A DNA stretch of 64,000 nt from Gammaproteobacteria bacterium (GTDB lineage Bacteria > Pseudomonadota > Gammaproteobacteria > Burkholderiales > Gallionellaceae), in NCBI GenBank assembly GCA_018820925.1, contig JAHJNJ010000042.1:62001-126000 (forward strand), in the 5' to 3' direction. The notes below the pieces were generated by a model, which ran no database searches, was not told where the DNA came from, and saw nothing but the letters and a program-made list of their open reading frames with translations. Position numbers and translations under genes: made by a program. Every line of letters starts with the position of its first letter. The first letter of the stretch is position 1. This document shows positions 18,894 to 26,413 of the stretch, one piece after another.

Positions 18894-18920
18894 TAAAGTT
18901 TTCCCGTAATGCTCCGATAA
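18894..18920 (+). promoter_or_regulatory. Sigma-28 (FliA) promoter of the flagellin operon
   Basis: TAAAGTTT (18894-18901), an 11-bp spacer and tCCGATAA (18913-18920) match the FliA consensus TAAAGTTT-N11-GCCGATAA at all but one base. It lies about 100 bp upstream of the flagellin start, giving a leader of roughly 90 nt. Confidence 0.9.
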
Positions 18921-19019
18921 CTGGTTCAACGGCGGTTGCACAGTTTCACGAAACAGCCAACCAAAGTAAGCGGTGAAATAGCCGCGTATTGCGAACCAAG
19001 CTAAATTAGGAGAATTATC

Positions 19020-19736
19020 ATGGCACAAGTCATCAACACAAACGTTTCAGCCCTGTTCGCTGGAGCAGCCCTGAACAAATCGAACCTGGCCTTGCAAACT
19101 GCCATGCAGCGCCTGTCTTCCGGCCTGCGCATCAACAGCGCCAAGGACGACCCCACTGGCTTGGTTACTGCCACGACTTATGACAGCCAAGTGCGCGGCA
19201 CCAACGTCGCCATCCGCGGCGCCAATGACGCGATCTCGACGGCGCAGACCAACGACGGTTATGCGGGACAGATCATTGAAAACCTGCAACGGCTGTATGA
19301 AATTGCAGTTCAATTGGGCGGCACCGCCTCCGGCGTTGAAGCGACCGCGCTCGTTACGGAAAACGCGCGTATTGCCGGCAAGACAACCGCCGCTGCCGCC
19401 ACAGTGGTGGACGGGATAGGTAGTACAGTCACCGGTCTCAGTGCTGTCATTGCAGCCCCTACCGCGCTTACGGTCACCGGCATCACCGCAGATATCGCCA
19501 CAGTGAACACATCACGCGCCAACTACGGTGCCGACATGGCGACTTTCGGATCCGCGATCTCCACCATGCAGACTGCATCGGTGAACCTGTCTGCTGCGTA
19601 TAGCCGCATTATGGATACCGATTACGCGACAGAAACCACGAACATGACCCGCAACCAGATTCTGCAACAAGCCGGTACCGCGATGTTGGCCCAGGCCAAC
19701 CAGGTTCCGAACACGGTTCTGACGCTGCTGAGATAA
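19020..19736 (+). CDS. fliC: Flagellin, very short form
   Basis: Filament subunit. The 238 aa hold the conserved D0/D1 N-terminal half (MAQVINTNVSALFAG at 1-15, LSSGLRINSAKDDPTGL at 32-48, about 1-98) and the C-terminal half (about 164-238: YSRIMDTDYATETTNM, NQVPNTVLTLLR). The middle is a 65-residue Ala/Thr/Ser/Val-rich stretch (99-163) with no FNG motif and no D2/D3. Typical flagellins exceed 270 aa. The reading frame is intact behind GGAGAA and a sigma-28 promoter, so it is probably functional. Abundant Ser/Thr offer O-glycosylation sites for the nearby glycosyltransferases (inference). Confidence 0.92.
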   Translation: MAQVINTNVSALFAGAALNKSNLALQTAMQRLSSGLRINSAKDDPTGLVTATTYDSQVRGTNVAIRGANDAISTAQTNDGYAGQIIENLQRLYEIAVQLGGTASGVEATALVTENARIAGKTTAAAATVVDGIGSTVTGLSAVIAAPTALTVTGITADIATVNTSRANYGADMATFGSAISTMQTASVNLSAAYSRIMDTDYATETTNMTRNQILQQAGTAMLAQANQVPNTVLTLLR

Positions 19737-19747
19737 GCAAGTAACAC

Positions 19748-19773
19748 CCCCCGGCCGCTAAACCGGCTGGGGG
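19748..19773 (+). terminator. Hairpin after flagellin, probable attenuator or mRNA stabiliser
   Basis: CCCCCgGCCG-ctaaac-CGGCtGGGGG is a strong stem with one wobble pair, 11 bp after the flagellin stop. Only ATTT follows, so it probably limits rather than abolishes read-through into flaG-fliDST, giving more flagellin message than cap or chaperone message. Confidence 0.6.
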
Positions 19774-19796
19774 ATTTCGAATGAAGGAGAGGCAAA

Positions 19797-20183
19797 ATGC
19801 TCATCCAGAACACAAGCAACTTGGCGACAGTAGCAATGCCAGTCAAGCTCCCCGGCAACGGCGGGCCTGTTGCTGTTGCTGCGCATTCCGGCGCGTCAGC
19901 TGAAGCAGTAAAGCCTGAAGCAGTAAAGTCTGCAGTTGCCCAGCAGCCTACTAACGCCCAGTTGGCAAATGAAGTAAACAAAATCAACGTGGCCCTCCAA
20001 CAAACCAACAAAAGTCTGGAATTAAGCTTCAGCGTGGACAAAACCACCAACAAACAAGTCATCAAACTGATGGATAAAACTACCGGAGACACCATCGTGC
20101 AAATTCCATCGGAAGCCGTGTTGGCGATCGCACAAGGAATAGACGAATTCCAGCAGGGTTTGTTGTTGAAACAGAAGGCATAG
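19797..20183 (+). CDS. flaG: FlaG family protein
   Basis: Small flagellar protein usually encoded next to flagellin and associated with filament length. The 128 aa have an Ala/Val-rich N-terminus and the conserved C-terminal FlaG domain: ELSFSVDKTTNKQVIKLMDKTTGDTIVQIPSEAVL. It lies between flagellin and fliD with AAGGAGAGG just upstream. Confidence 0.9.
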   Translation: MLIQNTSNLATVAMPVKLPGNGGPVAVAAHSGASAEAVKPEAVKSAVAQQPTNAQLANEVNKINVALQQTNKSLELSFSVDKTTNKQVIKLMDKTTGDTIVQIPSEAVLAIAQGIDEFQQGLLLKQKA

Positions 20184-20198
20184 TTCGGGAGACGTATC

Positions 20199-21605
20199 AT
20201 GGCAACCAGCGGCATATCCTCATCGACGACGGGCGCAACCCTGGACGTGCCATCGCTCGTCTCGCAGTTGATGACGGCGGAGCGCCAACCCATCAACAAG
20301 CTCAACACCAAGTCCAGCAACTATTCGGCACAGATTACCGCGCTGGGGCTGATCACGAGCAAAGTGGACGCGCTGCAAACTGCCGCACAGAGTCTGGGCA
20401 GCACGAGCTCGAGCAGCCTGCTCGCATTCACTGCCACCTCGTCCAACACGTCCGCCCTTTCCGCCACTGCCAGCACCTCAGCAGTCGCGGGAAATTATTC
20501 TGTAAATGTAACCGCGCTTGCCCAGTCGCAAAGACTGGTTGCGGTCGGGCAGGTCAGTGACACCGCCACAATCGATGCGGGCACCTCGACCACGGTCACC
20601 TTCGATTTCGGTACCACGGTGGGTTCTGTCTTTACTTCCAATGGCAGCGGCACCCAGAGCATCACAATAGACAGCTCGAACAATACGCTGCAAGGCATAC
20701 GCGACGCGATCAATGCTGCCGGCATGGGCGTGTCCGCGACCATCGTGAACGACGGCAGCGGTACCCCTTATCGTCTCGCCCTGTCCTCGGACAATACCGG
20801 CGCCAGCAACAGCCTCAGAATTACCACCGACGGTGCGGGCAACGGCGTGGACAACCTGTTGGCCTACGATCCCGGCGGCACGCAAAACCTGACCCAGACC
20901 CTGGCCGCCCAGAATGCCGCCTTCAATGTAAACGGGATTGCAATCACAAAATCCTCCAACACGGTCACCGATGCCATCCAGGGGGTCACACTGACACTGA
21001 GCGCTGTCACGACCACGCCCGCCACGCTGACGGTGGCAAGAGACACGGCTGCCGTCAGTGCTGCGGCAGCCAGCTTTGTCACGGCATACAACGACCTGTA
21101 CAGCTCGATGAAGAATTCCTATGCCTATGATTCCGGATCGTCGTTGGCAGGAGATGCCACGTTACGCAACCTGCAATCGCAAATGCGCGACATTGCCGCC
21201 TCGGCAGTCGGCAGCGGCAACCTGACTCACCTGTTTGAAGTCGGCATCAGCTTCAAGGCGGACGGCACCATGCAACTGAACAGCGCCACGCTGAACAGCG
21301 CCATGGCATCCAGTTTCAGCGACGTTGCCACCTTGTTCAATTCTGCCACCGGCTTCGCCACGAGGTTTGAAGCATGGGCGACGACAACCCTTTCTGTGGA
21401 AGGCACGCTCGCCAATCACACCTCGGCAATCAACCAGCGCATCAGCACGATCAGCGATCAGATCAGCGCGCTGGAATTGAGAATGACGGTACTGCAAAGA
21501 CAATATACCGCGCAATTCACCGCGCTTGATGTCGCGTTGACCAGCATGAATTCGACCAGCGCATACCTGACTCAACAGTTTGCCGCAATGCAAAACAACA
21601 ACTAA
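20199..21605 (+). CDS. fliD: Flagellar filament capping protein FliD (hook-associated protein 2)
   Basis: Caps the filament tip and folds incoming flagellin. The 468-aa protein has the FliD N-terminal domain (LDVPSLVSQLMTAERQPINKLNTK near 17-40), a variable Ser/Thr-rich centre, and a C-terminal FliD/HAP2 domain with coiled-coil ends (ISTISDQISALELRMTVLQRQYTAQFTALDVALTSMNS). It is 15 bp after flaG and followed by the chaperone gene fliS. Confidence 0.95.
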   Translation: MATSGISSSTTGATLDVPSLVSQLMTAERQPINKLNTKSSNYSAQITALGLITSKVDALQTAAQSLGSTSSSSLLAFTATSSNTSALSATASTSAVAGNYSVNVTALAQSQRLVAVGQVSDTATIDAGTSTTVTFDFGTTVGSVFTSNGSGTQSITIDSSNNTLQGIRDAINAAGMGVSATIVNDGSGTPYRLALSSDNTGASNSLRITTDGAGNGVDNLLAYDPGGTQNLTQTLAAQNAAFNVNGIAITKSSNTVTDAIQGVTLTLSAVTTTPATLTVARDTAAVSAAAASFVTAYNDLYSSMKNSYAYDSGSSLAGDATLRNLQSQMRDIAASAVGSGNLTHLFEVGISFKADGTMQLNSATLNSAMASSFSDVATLFNSATGFATRFEAWATTTLSVEGTLANHTSAINQRISTISDQISALELRMTVLQRQYTAQFTALDVALTSMNSTSAYLTQQFAAMQNNN

Positions 21606-21624
21606 ATTTCGTTAGGAGCAGATC

Positions 21625-22086
21625 ATGAACGCTGCAGCAGGAATAAAAGCATATTCGAATGTCGGACTTGAATCGGGTTTGACCGCTGCCGACCCGCTCA
21701 AGCTGATTTTGATGCTGTACCAGGGGGCGTTGCTTGCCATCGCCACGGCAAAGAACCAGATGCTGCAGGGTGAAACCGCCGCCAAGGGCGCGTCCATCAG
21801 CAAGGCCATCATGATCATCGGCGAAGGCCTGAGAGCTTCGCTGAATCTTGAAGCCGGCGGCGAGATCGGGCACAACCTTGCATCGTTGTATGACTACATG
21901 AACAACCGCCTGTTTCAAGCCAACCTGAACAACGATCCCGCCATGCTGGACGAAGTCAGCAGGCTGCTGACCGAACTTCAGGGCGCATGGGAAAGCATCC
22001 GCCAGCCGAATGCCGCACCAGCGCCTGTTGCGCAACAGCCCCGCCCGGTCAACAAGCCGACCGCACTGGTCTACGGAAAGGGCTGA
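21625..22086 (+). CDS. fliS: Flagellin export chaperone FliS
   Basis: Cytosolic chaperone that binds the C-terminal D0 of flagellin before export. The 153-aa helical protein contains AYSNVGLESGLTAADPLKLILMLYQGAL and LYDYMNNRLFQANLNND, the standard FliS signatures. It is longer than many FliS (about 130 aa) because of a Pro/Ala-rich tail. Confidence 0.95.
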   Translation: MNAAAGIKAYSNVGLESGLTAADPLKLILMLYQGALLAIATAKNQMLQGETAAKGASISKAIMIIGEGLRASLNLEAGGEIGHNLASLYDYMNNRLFQANLNNDPAMLDEVSRLLTELQGAWESIRQPNAAPAPVAQQPRPVNKPTALVYGKG

Positions 22087-22088
22087 TA

Positions 22089-22409
22089 ATGTCGCTACTT
22101 CTCGAAGACTACCAACGCCTCTCCGGCATCACCGGACAAATGCGTGAAGCCGCCGTCGGGGGCGAATGGGATCGCTTGATCGCGCTGGAACAGGAATGCC
22201 ACCGCAAGGTCGAGGAGATCAAGCCGCGCGACGTCATTCCCGCCAATCCGGACGAACGCGCACAGAAACTCGCACTGCTCAAGAAGATACTTGCCGACGA
22301 TGCCGACATCCGCAGCCGCACGGAGAACTGGATGGAACAGCTGCAACGCATCATGCAAAGCCCGCGCAGCGAGCAACGCCTGAAACAGACTTACCTGGCC
22401 AATTACTGA
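22089..22409 (+). CDS. fliT: Flagellar protein FliT (FliD chaperone)
   Basis: Small helical protein of 106 aa that in the known system chaperones FliD and can inhibit FlhDC. It starts MSLLLEDYQRLSGITGQM, 2 bp after the fliS stop, and its helices carry the typical WDRLIALEQEC motif. FliT proteins diverge strongly, so the call rests on size, position after fliS and this motif. Confidence 0.85.
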   Translation: MSLLLEDYQRLSGITGQMREAAVGGEWDRLIALEQECHRKVEEIKPRDVIPANPDERAQKLALLKKILADDADIRSRTENWMEQLQRIMQSPRSEQRLKQTYLANY

Positions 22410-22424
22410 TCGTCTCCGTAATGC

Positions 22425-23498
22425 ATGCTACCCGCCAACCTCATCTCCACGCTCCAGGCGCTCGCACTCAACGATAAGCCGCTGATCACTGCAACGCCGG
22501 ACAAGAACGCCGCGAATGCAGCCAAACAATTCGAGCCGGGACAAAGGGTGCAGGGCACGGTGCAAACGCAAGTTACTCCCGGCATCTTTAACGTACGCGT
22601 GGCCAACCAGGTGATGCAAATGCAGCTGCCTGCCTTCATCCGCTCCGGCGACATCATCTCGCTGCAAGTTGTTTCCCTGCAACCGCGCCTGACGTTCTCC
22701 CTGGCCGCTTCTTCCAACCCGGTCTCCACCCCCGAATCGCTCAGCGCCACTGCGCGCCTGCTCTCCTCGCTGTCCCAACAACCGCTGGAAAGAAGCTATG
22801 TGCGTCCCATCCAAAGTTCGCCGCTGTGGACCGGTGCCCAGGCGCTGCCGGACACCACGCAACTCGCCGGCAAACTGCACGATGCGTTGAGCCACAGCGG
22901 CCTGTTCTACGAATCGCACCAGGCGCAGTGGATCGCGGGCACGCGCCCCACCACACAGTTGCTGCTGGAACCGCAAAACCAGCTCACGGGAAAACTGTTG
23001 CCGCAGAACCCGGCAGCCCAGGCGCCGCCTTCGCAAAATGCAAGTGCCAGGAATCCCGAAACCCCGGTCAACCCGGCTCCGCTCGTCCAGGGCGGCAGCG
23101 AACAGCGCGCGGCAGCGCCCACCATCCCGCAACATCTGCAGGCGCTGGTACAGCAGCAGTTGGGCGCGCTGGAAACGCACCAGGTGCTGTGGCAGGGACA
23201 AGTGTGGCAAGGACAGGAGATGCGCTGGGAGGTCAGCGAGGAGTCGCCCCATCGCAACGCGCAAGGAACGGAAGAGGGAGAGTGGATAACCCAGGTCAAC
23301 CTGGATTTGCCCAACCTGGGAGGTGTCTCGGCGCGCCTGAGTTTCAACGGCAATGCCCTGAATCTTTCGTTCGAAGTTGCCGATGCGCAAACCCGGGACA
23401 AACTCGGCAACGCCAGTTCGCAATTGGTCGCCGCACTCTCCGAGCGCGGCATCCCCGTCACGCATACGCAGATCACCCAGAATGAGCACGCCGGATAA
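22425..23498 (+). CDS. FliK-like flagellar hook-length control domain protein
   Basis: The 357-aa protein has an N-terminal region beginning MLPANLISTLQALAL with a possible beta-rich module (PGQRVQGTVQTQVTPGIFNVRVANQVMQMQLP), a Pro/Gln/Ala-rich disordered centre, and a C-terminal Flg_hook domain (ITQVNLDLPNLGGVSARLSFNGNALNLSFEVADAQTRDKL). The window has a second, more classical fliK at 45822, so this one is a paralogue whose role is uncertain. It overlaps the next gene by 17 bp. Confidence 0.75.
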   Translation: MLPANLISTLQALALNDKPLITATPDKNAANAAKQFEPGQRVQGTVQTQVTPGIFNVRVANQVMQMQLPAFIRSGDIISLQVVSLQPRLTFSLAASSNPVSTPESLSATARLLSSLSQQPLERSYVRPIQSSPLWTGAQALPDTTQLAGKLHDALSHSGLFYESHQAQWIAGTRPTTQLLLEPQNQLTGKLLPQNPAAQAPPSQNASARNPETPVNPAPLVQGGSEQRAAAPTIPQHLQALVQQQLGALETHQVLWQGQVWQGQEMRWEVSEESPHRNAQGTEEGEWITQVNLDLPNLGGVSARLSFNGNALNLSFEVADAQTRDKLGNASSQLVAALSERGIPVTHTQITQNEHAG

Positions 23499-23823
23499 AA
23501 GCCCGGTCAGGCAGATGGCGGTCGCCCTCGCCTACCGCAACGGCGATGCCGCCCCCAAGGTGGTCGCCAGCGGCCGCGGACTGATTGCACAGGCCATCAT
23601 CGAGCGTGCCAAGGAACACGGCGTCTATGTCCATGAATCTGAAGAATTAGTCAGCATGCTGATGCAGGTGGAACTGGATCAGCACATCCCGCCGCAACTC
23701 TATCTGGCCGTGGCCGAACTGTTGGCCTGGCTATACCGTTTGGAACGGGGTGAAACCGGCGCATTTCCCGGTACTGCCCCGATTGCAAACCCGCTACAAT
23801 CGTCACCGGTGAAACCACGTTGA
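23482..23823 (+). CDS. Stand-alone FlhB C-terminal-domain protein (FhlB-like export switch)
   Basis: The 113-aa protein matches the part of FlhB/YscU downstream of the NPTH autocleavage site: QMAVALAYRNGDAAPKVVASGRG, IIERAKEHGVYVHES, IPPQLYLAVAELLAWLYRLE. It lacks the membrane domain and the NPTH motif itself, as known for stand-alone FhlB proteins. Pairing it directly with a FliK-like gene suggests the two act together on substrate switching (inference). Confidence 0.85.
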   Translation: MSTPDKSPVRQMAVALAYRNGDAAPKVVASGRGLIAQAIIERAKEHGVYVHESEELVSMLMQVELDQHIPPQLYLAVAELLAWLYRLERGETGAFPGTAPIANPLQSSPVKPR

Positions 23824-23833
23824 CGATTGCCCC

Positions 23834-24598
23834 ATGCGTACCAAAGAAATTCCGCTGAAGATAGAACTGTTTTCCAAAGATAACGAGAATAAATACCTCG
23901 TTACCAACCCCAAAGAGATTATTTCTATCCTGCAAACCATCGCGCAGCGCAAATCGCGCGTCGCCCTGTATTACAACGAAGGCATCAGCATGGTGCTGAC
24001 CATGATCCTGGCTGCGGACGCATACGGCGTCTGGATCGATGCCACCTCCAACCCGAACGACAACCGCCTCATCGAGCGCAGCAAGCGCATCATTTTCGTC
24101 AGCACGCACAATCAGGCCAAAGTGCAATTCATCGCGGACGACGTCATGCTGGGGACATACGAAGACGCTCCCGCGTTCAGCCTGGCCTTGCCGCAAAAAT
24201 TGCTGCGCCTGCAACGGCGCGACTATTACCGGCTGGTCACGCCGGAAACAAATGCGCCAAAATGCATCATTCACCCCGTCCCTGAAAAGGATCATATCCA
24301 GCACGAAATCACCATCATGGACATCAGCATCGGTGGCGTGGCGCTGGTATGCGAAGCGACCGGCATCGAACTGCAACCGGGTACGGTATACAAACACTGC
24401 CAGATCGAACTGCCTGAAATCGGTAAGGTGGAAGCCACCATCGAGGTCAAAAACACCCTGGAAATCACCGACCGCAGCGGCAAGGTGAAGCGCCGCGCCG
24501 GTTGCGTCTTTGTCAAACCGGATGGCAAGACCACGATACTGCTGCAGCGCTATGTGGCGCAGATGCAACAAAACACCATTCAATCGTTCACGAAATAA
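23834..24598 (+). CDS. ycgR: YcgR-type flagellar brake protein (PilZ domain)
   Basis: c-di-GMP-dependent brake on the flagellar motor. The 254-aa protein has an N-terminal YcgR domain (about 10-115) and a C-terminal PilZ domain with the binding signature RRDYYR (Arg129 and Arg133) and DISIGG (163-168). Both c-di-GMP-binding elements are intact. It is 10 bp downstream of the FhlB-like gene; the diguanylate cyclase at 17089 is a plausible source of ligand. Confidence 0.92.
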   Translation: MRTKEIPLKIELFSKDNENKYLVTNPKEIISILQTIAQRKSRVALYYNEGISMVLTMILAADAYGVWIDATSNPNDNRLIERSKRIIFVSTHNQAKVQFIADDVMLGTYEDAPAFSLALPQKLLRLQRRDYYRLVTPETNAPKCIIHPVPEKDHIQHEITIMDISIGGVALVCEATGIELQPGTVYKHCQIELPEIGKVEATIEVKNTLEITDRSGKVKRRAGCVFVKPDGKTTILLQRYVAQMQQNTIQSFTK

Positions 24599-24609
24599 CT
24601 CCATCGCTC

Positions 24610-25353
24610 ATGGAGAGCTCAACGCTCATTCCGACACCCGCCAGGAAGAAGCTGGCCATTATGCAGCCCTACTTTTTCCCCTATCTGGGTTATTGGCAGT
24701 TGCTGGCAGCTGTCGACACTTTAGTTCTGCTCGACGATGTGAATTACATCAACCGCGGCTGGATCAATCGCAACCGCATCGCCCTCAACGGCGAACCAAC
24801 TTGGCTGACCGTGCCGTTACGGGGCGCCAGTCAGAACAAACTCATCTGTGACATCGAGATCGCACCGGACGACGGCTGGAAAAAGCGCATGCAGCGCACG
24901 CTCTCCACCGCCTACGCCAAGGCACCGCAATCCGCCAGCGTGCTGGCGCTGTTCGAACAATGGCTGGCGCATGCCGACGGCAACCTCTCCGCTGCGCTGC
25001 ATCACAGCATCACCCAGGTAGCCGACGCGATCGACATCAAAACAACCATCGTGCCCAGCAGCGGTATCTATCCCAAAGGGGAGCTGAAAGGTGCAGACCG
25101 CATCCTTGATATCTGCCAGCGCGAGGGAGCTTCTGTCTACGTCAATCCGCCCGGCGGACGCGAACTTTACGATGCCGAAGCTTTTCGGCAAGCCGGGATA
25201 GAGCTGATGTTCCTGCAGCCCGATTTGCACCAGAATGAATTGCGCACCGGCGCCAGCGACGGCAGCGTGTTATCCATCCTCGACTCTCTGATGCACAACC
25301 CCGCTGAAGAACTGGCCGAAGCGGTAAAGCGTTTTGCACTACAGGCTGCCTGA
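24610..25353 (+). CDS. WbqC-like protein
   Basis: Member of the WbqC family, found in O-antigen, capsule and flagellar glycan clusters and without a proven reaction. The 247-aa protein shows the family N-terminus KKLAIMQPYFFPYLGYWQLL and DDVNYINRGWINRNRI, then TWLTVPLRG and YVNPPGGRELYD near 180. It starts 11 bp after the ycgR stop and opens the decoration island; its base use is still like the flagellar genes. Confidence 0.85.
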   Translation: MESSTLIPTPARKKLAIMQPYFFPYLGYWQLLAAVDTLVLLDDVNYINRGWINRNRIALNGEPTWLTVPLRGASQNKLICDIEIAPDDGWKKRMQRTLSTAYAKAPQSASVLALFEQWLAHADGNLSAALHHSITQVADAIDIKTTIVPSSGIYPKGELKGADRILDICQREGASVYVNPPGGRELYDAEAFRQAGIELMFLQPDLHQNELRTGASDGSVLSILDSLMHNPAEELAEAVKRFALQAA

Positions 25354-25444
25354 CTGAATCGGTCGATCGGCGCTCAGCAGCATTGCAATTAGATCAGTCC
25401 GCGATTACTTTGATGACACAGTAAGATATGTAGAGGGAAAGCCA

Positions 25445-26386
25445 ATGTTCAAATGGATCAAGAAGGGGCGTATATTTGTCCCGAATAACAATTTCCCATG
25501 GATGTTCAGTCATGCCCAGTGCCCGTTTCCTTTAGAGTTTGACGGCTTCATCAGAGTGTATTTCGCCACGCGGGAGGACTACAAAGACGGAATGTGCCGA
25601 GCCTTTGGCGGATTCGTGGATCTGGACAAATACACATTCAAGGTTATTAACATTTCTTCGCAACCATTAATCGAATTAGGCGGTGTGGGTGAATTCGACG
25701 AATTTGGTTCCATGCCGATAAGCGTAGTCAGGCATGACGGCGAGTTCTATCTTTATTATGTCGGCTGGTCCCGCCATTACAGTGTGCCCTATGATTGGGA
25801 GATTGGATTGGCCAAAAGCGTGAACGGCGAAAGATTTACCAAAGTGGGCAAGGGACCGCTTCTCGGCCCCACCCTGAATGAACCTTACTTAAATTCAACC
25901 CCGGTAGTCTATAAACTGGCAGAAGATGACTGGCATATGTTTTACCACACTGGCGTAAAGTGGATCCGGGAAGGCGACAAGCTTGAGTCACAATATGTCA
26001 TCAAGCACGCAACATCCAGAAATGGTCTGGACTGGAACAGAAACAATATTCAGGTGATCCCCTTCAAGGTGGAAAACGAATGCCAGACTACTCCCGCAAT
26101 CATGAAACTGGGGGACAGATTTCATATGTTTTTTTGTTACCGTTTCGGGCTGGATTTCAGGGCTGACAAGGATAAATCCTACCGCATCGGCTACGCCTAT
26201 TCAGACGATCTGGTTAACTGGACCCGCGACGATTCACGGGCCGGAATCGATGTCTCCGAGACGGGATGGGACTCACAGATGATCGAATACCCGCACATCG
26301 CAAAGATCAACGAAAAATTCATCATGTTTTATTGCGGCAACCATTTCGGAAAAGAAGGATTCGGATATGCAGAGCTGGAGATATAG
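25445..26386 (+). CDS. Five-bladed beta-propeller glycosidase-like protein (GH43/GH130-like)
   Basis: The 313-aa protein reads as repeated propeller blades: MFSHAQCPFPLEFDG, RVYFATRE, GEFYLYYVGWSRH, DWHMFYHTGVKWI, RFHMFFCYR, and EKFIMFYCGNHFGKEGFGYAELEI at the end. Such proteins are annotated as glucosyl hydrolases or phosphorylases, and in surface-glycan clusters their reaction is unknown. It has AGAGGGA before the ATG and no signal peptide, so it is cytosolic. The DNA turns clearly more A+T-rich from this gene on. A broken C-terminal copy lies at 31597-31753. Confidence 0.75.
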   Translation: MFKWIKKGRIFVPNNNFPWMFSHAQCPFPLEFDGFIRVYFATREDYKDGMCRAFGGFVDLDKYTFKVINISSQPLIELGGVGEFDEFGSMPISVVRHDGEFYLYYVGWSRHYSVPYDWEIGLAKSVNGERFTKVGKGPLLGPTLNEPYLNSTPVVYKLAEDDWHMFYHTGVKWIREGDKLESQYVIKHATSRNGLDWNRNNIQVIPFKVENECQTTPAIMKLGDRFHMFFCYRFGLDFRADKDKSYRIGYAYSDDLVNWTRDDSRAGIDVSETGWDSQMIEYPHIAKINEKFIMFYCGNHFGKEGFGYAELEI

Positions 26387-26413
26387 ATCGGATTCATATC
26401 CGGGGAAGATCGC

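Noticed and set aside
18856-18975. 39-codon frame starting MRYFSLPEFHPALKF after the tandem repeat
   Set aside because: It contains the sigma-28 promoter of flagellin, has no ribosome binding site of its own and resembles nothing I know.
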